From Hymenobacter sp. (GTDB taxonomy: Bacteria; Bacteroidota; Bacteroidia; Cytophagales; Hymenobacteraceae): 6,591 nt of DNA. Position 1 is the first letter of the stretch, and every line of letters begins with the position of its first letter. The notes beneath the pieces are model-generated. The model was not told where the DNA came from. It did not search any database and saw only the letters and a list, made by a program, of their open reading frames with translations. A program made the position numbers and the translations under genes. Below, piece after piece: positions 3,641 to 6,591 of the stretch. Location of the stretch: contig JANYFQ010000147.1 in the NCBI GenBank assembly GCA_025362615.1, positions 1-6,591 on the forward strand, in the 5' to 3' direction.

Positions 3641-6591
3641 AACCCGGACCCCCACGCCCGCCTTGCCGAAATTGCCGCGCCCGCCGCGCCTGCCGACCAC
3701 CTGGCCCGGCTCCGGCACCTGCTGCTGGCCGTGGTGCGGGCCGAAGATGCCCGGCAGGGCCGCCGCGCCGCCGACCTCAGCCAGGGCCTGCGTCTGCTGG
3801 CCTACGAGCGCCAGTTGCCCGCCGCCCTCGCTGCCCGCCTCCACACCCTGCGCCGCACCGCCAACCTCGTGTTGCACGAGAGCTACCCCGGCACCCTCGC
3901 CGAAGCCGGCGCAGGCTTCGCGGCGCTGGTCGAACTCGTTGAAATACTGACGGAAACGGTGTACGTCGGGCCGCGTTTGCCCGTGCCCGATGCCCGCGCA
4001 GCAGCTTCGGCCGATGCCGTGCTGGCCCACGCGCTGCCGCGCCCGGCCGCCGCCGAAAGCAACTGGCGCGTCCACATCCTCAGCGCCGACCCCGCCACCG
4101 GCGGCCTGCTGGCCGAGGCCGAAACGCCCGGCGCGGGCGGTGCCCCGGCCGAGGCGTTTCGGGTGCAGGTACCCGAGGCGTTCGCGGGCATCCTGGTTGC
4201 GGCCGGGCGTTTGCGCGGCCGGGCGCTGCTGATTGGGGCCGTGGTGCTGCCAGTTGAAACGGTGCCGGAAGTCGTGGCCACTGAGGGCGCTGGAGCCGCC
4301 GAAGCGCCCGTTGCCGCCGCGCCAACAGTCGCCGCCGTCACCTGCCAACGCCTGATTCTCGAGCCCGACTACCTCATCAGCGTCACCACCGTCGCCGACT
4401 GCATGGACTGGAAGCAGGCCCTGCCCGACTGGGCGCTGCAAAAGGCGTTTCAGCCCGAAACCTCGACCCGCTCGATGGTGCTGGGAAACCTGGTAAACCA
4501 ACTTCTGGACGAGGAAGTGAGCCACGCTGCCCGCCACGGCGAAACCCTGAGCGCCAACTTGTTTACGCCCCCAAAACCCAACGTCGAAGCCCCAACGCCG
4601 AAAACCCAACACCCAACACCCAACACCGAAAACTCAACACCCGACATCGCCCAACAAGAAACAAGAAACAAGACACAAGAAACCTTCCCTGACCCCGAAC
4701 AAGCAACAAGCAGCCAGAAACAAGCAACTGCCTTCGACCTCGAAGATTTCTTCCGTCGCCGGCTTTTCGTTCTCAACGCCCTGCCGCTGAGTACGATGCC
4801 GGAGTTTGAAGCCGGCCCCCAAATCCGCGAGCTGCTCGACGACCTGCGCCGCCACCACCGCACCCTGCGCGAAACCCGCGAACAAGGCTTCGCCGCTACC
4901 AGCCAAACCGGCTTCACCCAGGCCCGCCTGAACATGGCCGACTGCTTCCTCGAACCGTCTTTCCTCTCCGCCACCTACGGCCTGCAAGGCCGCCTCGACC
5001 TGCTGCACGAAAGCCCCACCGGCCACGACATCATCGAGTTGAAATCGGCCAGGTCGGTGCCCGGCGGGGTGCCCTGGGCCAGTCATGTGGCCCAGGCGCA
5101 ACTCTACCGGTTGCTGCTGGGCTCGGCCTTCGGCGAGGACGAATCGACGCGGGGGCGCACCAGCATCCTGTACTCGGCCGCCGCCGGGGGCGGGGCGGCC
5201 GTGCGCCCCGTGCTGCGCGATGCGCCGCTGGTAGATGCCATCCTGGCCTGCCGCAACCAGTTGGTGGCCACCGAACTGTTGCTCGCCCAGTCGCGTGGCC
5301 CCCGCGAAACCGCCGCCCTCCTCGCCCCCGTTTTCCGCCCCGACCCCAGGCAGGTGCCCTCCTACGCCTGCGACAAGGCCAACGAAGTGGCCCAAGTTTG
5401 GAACCGCGCCGATAAGGTCGAGAAAAACTACTGCCTCGAACTCGTGCGCTTCGGTGCCCGCGAACTCCGCCTGGGCCTGCTCGGCAACGACACCCGCCCC
5501 GGCGACGCCGGCGGCCAGGCCGGCCTCTGGCGGCTCAACAAAGCCCGCAAAGAACAGAATTTCACCCTCCTCGACGGCCTCACCCTCCTCGAAAACCACG
5601 CCGATGCCGACAACGACGCCCGCGATGGCCTCGGCCCCCACCTCGTCTTCCAGCGCCCCGCCCACGCCGCCGAAGTAAACTTCCGCGCCGGCGACTCCCT
5701 GCTCCTCTACCCCCGCCAAAAAGCCGAAGCAACGCCACCCCTCCCCAACACTCCAAAGGTGCGCACTGAAATTGAAGCCGAAACCCCCACTAATAATTCA
5801 CTCACTCACTCATCCACTCATTCACTCATTGATAAAGGTGCTCATTCACAATTAAGCCCTTTGGATGCCCAGGTCGTTAAAGTCACCCTCGCCGAAGACC
5901 CCACCCCCGACGGCCGCATCGTCCTCAGCCTCCGCAACCGCCGCATTGCCCCGCGCTACCTCAGCCAGCACAGCCACTGGGCGTTAGAGCCCGACACCTA
6001 CGACACCGTACGCCGCGAGTGGGCCGGCCTCACGCGCTTCCTACTGCTGCCGCCCACCCGCCGCCAGCGCCTGCTGGCCCGCACCAGCGCCCCGCCCCGC
6101 CCCCCCGAAAACTGGTCCGCCGACGCGCTCCCCGCCACCGATGCGGCCACCGTCGTGGCCCGCGCCCTGGCCGCGCCCGACTGGTTCGTGCTCTGCGGGC
6201 CGCCCGGCACCGGCAAAACCCGCATGGTGCTGCGCGAGCTGGCCCTCAACCTCCACGGCCTCAGCCAACGCACCCTGCTCGCCGCCTACACCAACCGCGC
6301 CGTGGACGAAATCTGCGAACAGCTTATTGAGGCCGGGTTGCCTTTCATCCGCATCGGCTCGCGCCTGGGCACGGCCCCGCCCTACCGCAAGTATTTGCTG
6401 GATAATATGCTGGCCGACAAGCACACGCGCCGCGCCGTGCGCGACTGCCTCGAAAACACGCCCATCTTCGTCGGCACCATCACCAGCCTGCTCACAAAGC
6501 CCGAACTCTTCGCGCTTAAGCCCTTCGATGTCGTGGTCGTGGACGAGGCCAGCCAGGTGCTCGAAGCGCCCATGCTGGCCCTGCTGGGCCA
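3638..6591 (+). CDS. Dna2-like PD-(D/E)XK nuclease / SF1 helicase, 3' end outside window
   Basis: One stop-free frame runs 984 codons to the window edge. Domains in order: a helical N-terminus (about 20-105) with HEPN/DUF4145-like LRRTANLVLHE (R73-x6-H80); an OB-like segment (about 142-245); a RecB/Cas4-type nuclease (about 245-600) with LILEPDYLISVTTVADC, GLQGRLD (D454), IIELKS (E467, K469) and HVAQAQLY (H483, Q486, Y490); a beta-barrel (about 690-800); and the helicase with Walker A GPPGTGKT (854-861), motif Ia AYTNRAVD (884-890) and motif II VVVDEASQ (D969, E970). Order and motifs match eukaryotic Dna2, which cuts 5' flaps and resects DNA ends. Helicase motifs III-VI lie beyond the window. 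The in-frame stop at 3602 and lack of ATG make TTG 3638 the best start; the first ATG is at residue 256, inside the nuclease. Residues 311-363 and 720-732 are encoded by short repeats. Exact role unknown. Confidence 0.9.
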   Translation, partial: MNPDPHARLAEIAAPAAPADHLARLRHLLLAVVRAEDARQGRRAADLSQGLRLLAYERQLPAALAARLHTLRRTANLVLHESYPGTLAEAGAGFAALVELVEILTETVYVGPRLPVPDARAAASADAVLAHALPRPAAAESNWRVHILSADPATGGLLAEAETPGAGGAPAEAFRVQVPEAFAGILVAAGRLRGRALLIGAVVLPVETVPEVVATEGAGAAEAPVAAAPTVAAVTCQRLILEPDYLISVTTVADCMDWKQALPDWALQKAFQPETSTRSMVLGNLVNQLLDEEVSHAARHGETLSANLFTPPKPNVEAPTPKTQHPTPNTENSTPDIAQQETRNKTQETFPDPEQATSSQKQATAFDLEDFFRRRLFVLNALPLSTMPEFEAGPQIRELLDDLRRHHRTLRETREQGFAATSQTGFTQARLNMADCFLEPSFLSATYGLQGRLDLLHESPTGHDIIELKSARSVPGGVPWASHVAQAQLYRLLLGSAFGEDESTRGRTSILYSAAAGGGAAVRPVLRDAPLVDAILACRNQLVATELLLAQSRGPRETAALLAPVFRPDPRQVPSYACDKANEVAQVWNRADKVEKNYCLELVRFGARELRLGLLGNDTRPGDAGGQAGLWRLNKARKEQNFTLLDGLTLLENHADADNDARDGLGPHLVFQRPAHAAEVNFRAGDSLLLYPRQKAEATPPLPNTPKVRTEIEAETPTNNSLTHSSTHSLIDKGAHSQLSPLDAQVVKVTLAEDPTPDGRIVLSLRNRRIAPRYLSQHSHWALEPDTYDTVRREWAGLTRFLLLPPTRRQRLLARTSAPPRPPENWSADALPATDAATVVARALAAPDWFVLCGPPGTGKTRMVLRELALNLHGLSQRTLLAAYTNRAVDEICEQLIEAGLPFIRIGSRLGTAPPYRKYLLDNMLADKHTRRAVRDCLENTPIFVGTITSLLTKPELFALKPFDVVVVDEASQVLEAPMLALLG
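4570..4646 (+). repeat. Eleven in-frame heptads inside the Dna2-like gene
   Basis: Exact 7-bp spacing: CCCAAAA, CCCAACG, TCGAAGC, CCCAACG, CCGAAAA, three perfect CCCAACA (4605-4625), CCGAAAA, CTCAACA, CCCGACA. This is the same family as the intergenic array at 2554-2651. It encodes a Pro/Thr/Asn/Gln-rich linker (for example KTQHPTPNTENSTPD) within the nuclease domain, between the N-terminal GNLVNQLL helix and the catalytic core. The intergenic CCTAAAA unit, which contains TAA, is replaced here by CCGAAAA, so no frame gains a stop. Confidence 0.92.
4655..4727 (+). repeat. CAAGAAA / CAAGCAA heptads inside the Dna2-like gene
   Basis: Four heptads at 4655-4682 (CAAGAAA, CAAGAAA, CAAGACA, CAAGAAA) and four at 4700-4727 (CAAGCAA, CAAGCAG, CCAGAAA, CAAGCAA) form a second 7-bp family just after the CCCAACA block. 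They encode a Gln/Lys/Thr/Ser-rich continuation of the same linker. The two sub-blocks are not in register with each other or with 4570-4646. Confidence 0.85.
5791..5831 (+). repeat. Octad repeat element, copy 3 (inside the Dna2-like gene)
   Basis: TAATA, four 8-bp units (ATTCACTC, ACTCACTC, ATCCACTC, ATTCACTC; 5796-5827) and ATTG: the same 41-bp layout as copy 2, but in a coding region. It encodes NSLTHSSTHSLID in the beta-barrel linker between nuclease and helicase. The next 30 bases (GATAAAGG onward, to about 5865) are also unusually AT-rich for this gene, so the inserted segment may be longer than the repeat. Confidence 0.92.

Noticed and set aside
3635..4612. 325-codon minus-strand frame opposite the Dna2-like gene
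   Set aside because: It lies opposite the Dna2-like N-terminus and ends in translated repeat sequence. Codon bias and domain evidence favour the plus strand.
4634..5719. 361-codon minus-strand frame
   Set aside because: Antisense to the nuclease domain, whose catalytic motifs are clear; the minus product is Gly/Val/Ala/Glu-rich without motifs.
3638..6591. Frameshift or gene split at the internal repeats
   Set aside because: The frame stays open and in register through both repeat insertions, with conserved motifs in the same frame before and after them.
1..6591. tRNA or rRNA genes
   Set aside because: No cloverleaf with conserved T-loop sequence and no rRNA signature was found on either strand by eye.

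Overview
The window looks like a high-GC Bacteroidota chromosome, most likely Hymenobacter or a close relative. This is inferred from strongly C/G-ending codons, absent Shine-Dalgarno sequences before the main genes, a TAnnTTTG-type -7 box, a TPR sensor kinase of the HisKA_2 type, a signal peptide with an ALA/Q cleavage site, and many short-unit intergenic repeats. No taxonomic marker gene is present, so the assignment is tentative.

Layout, left to right. Positions 1-244 are a perfect 90-bp inverted repeat around a 64-bp centre; on the minus strand it holds the 5' end of a secreted-protein gene that is then destroyed by the fold-back. Positions 245-533 are non-coding, with two strong hairpins, TTTGAGG-type repeats and a probable promoter. 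A TPR/transmembrane sensor histidine kinase (534-2348, plus) follows. It converges on a SUKH (SMI1/KNR4) family gene (2701-3327, minus) across a 7-bp-periodic repeat array in two inverted blocks. The SUKH gene diverges from a very large gene (3638 to beyond the window end, plus), separated by about 310 bp that may hold one tiny ORF.

The large gene is the main content. It has no stop codon in the window, so a search for complete ORFs misses it, but one frame stays open for 984 codons. It encodes a Dna2-like protein: a helical N-terminal domain with a HEPN-like R-x6-H motif, an OB-like segment, a RecB/Cas4-type PD-(D/E)XK nuclease, a beta-barrel linker and an SF1 helicase cut off just after motif II. 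The nuclease keeps its catalytic D, ExK and QxxxY residues but seems to have lost most of the iron-sulfur cysteines of eukaryotic Dna2.

Two families of short repeats recur both between genes and inside this gene. A 7-bp family (GGTGTTG/GGTTTTA, read CCCAACA/CCTAAAA on the other strand) fills the convergent spacer and reappears as 11 exact heptads inside the nuclease domain. An 8-bp family (ATTCACTC) occurs three times as four octads plus ATTG: just before each of the two divergent TTG start codons, and once inside the beta-barrel. Neither unit is a multiple of three, so unit gain or loss inside the gene would change frame.

There is no evidence for one operon: the genes alternate in strand. 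A genome-maintenance or defence role for the Dna2-like/SUKH pair is only a hypothesis.
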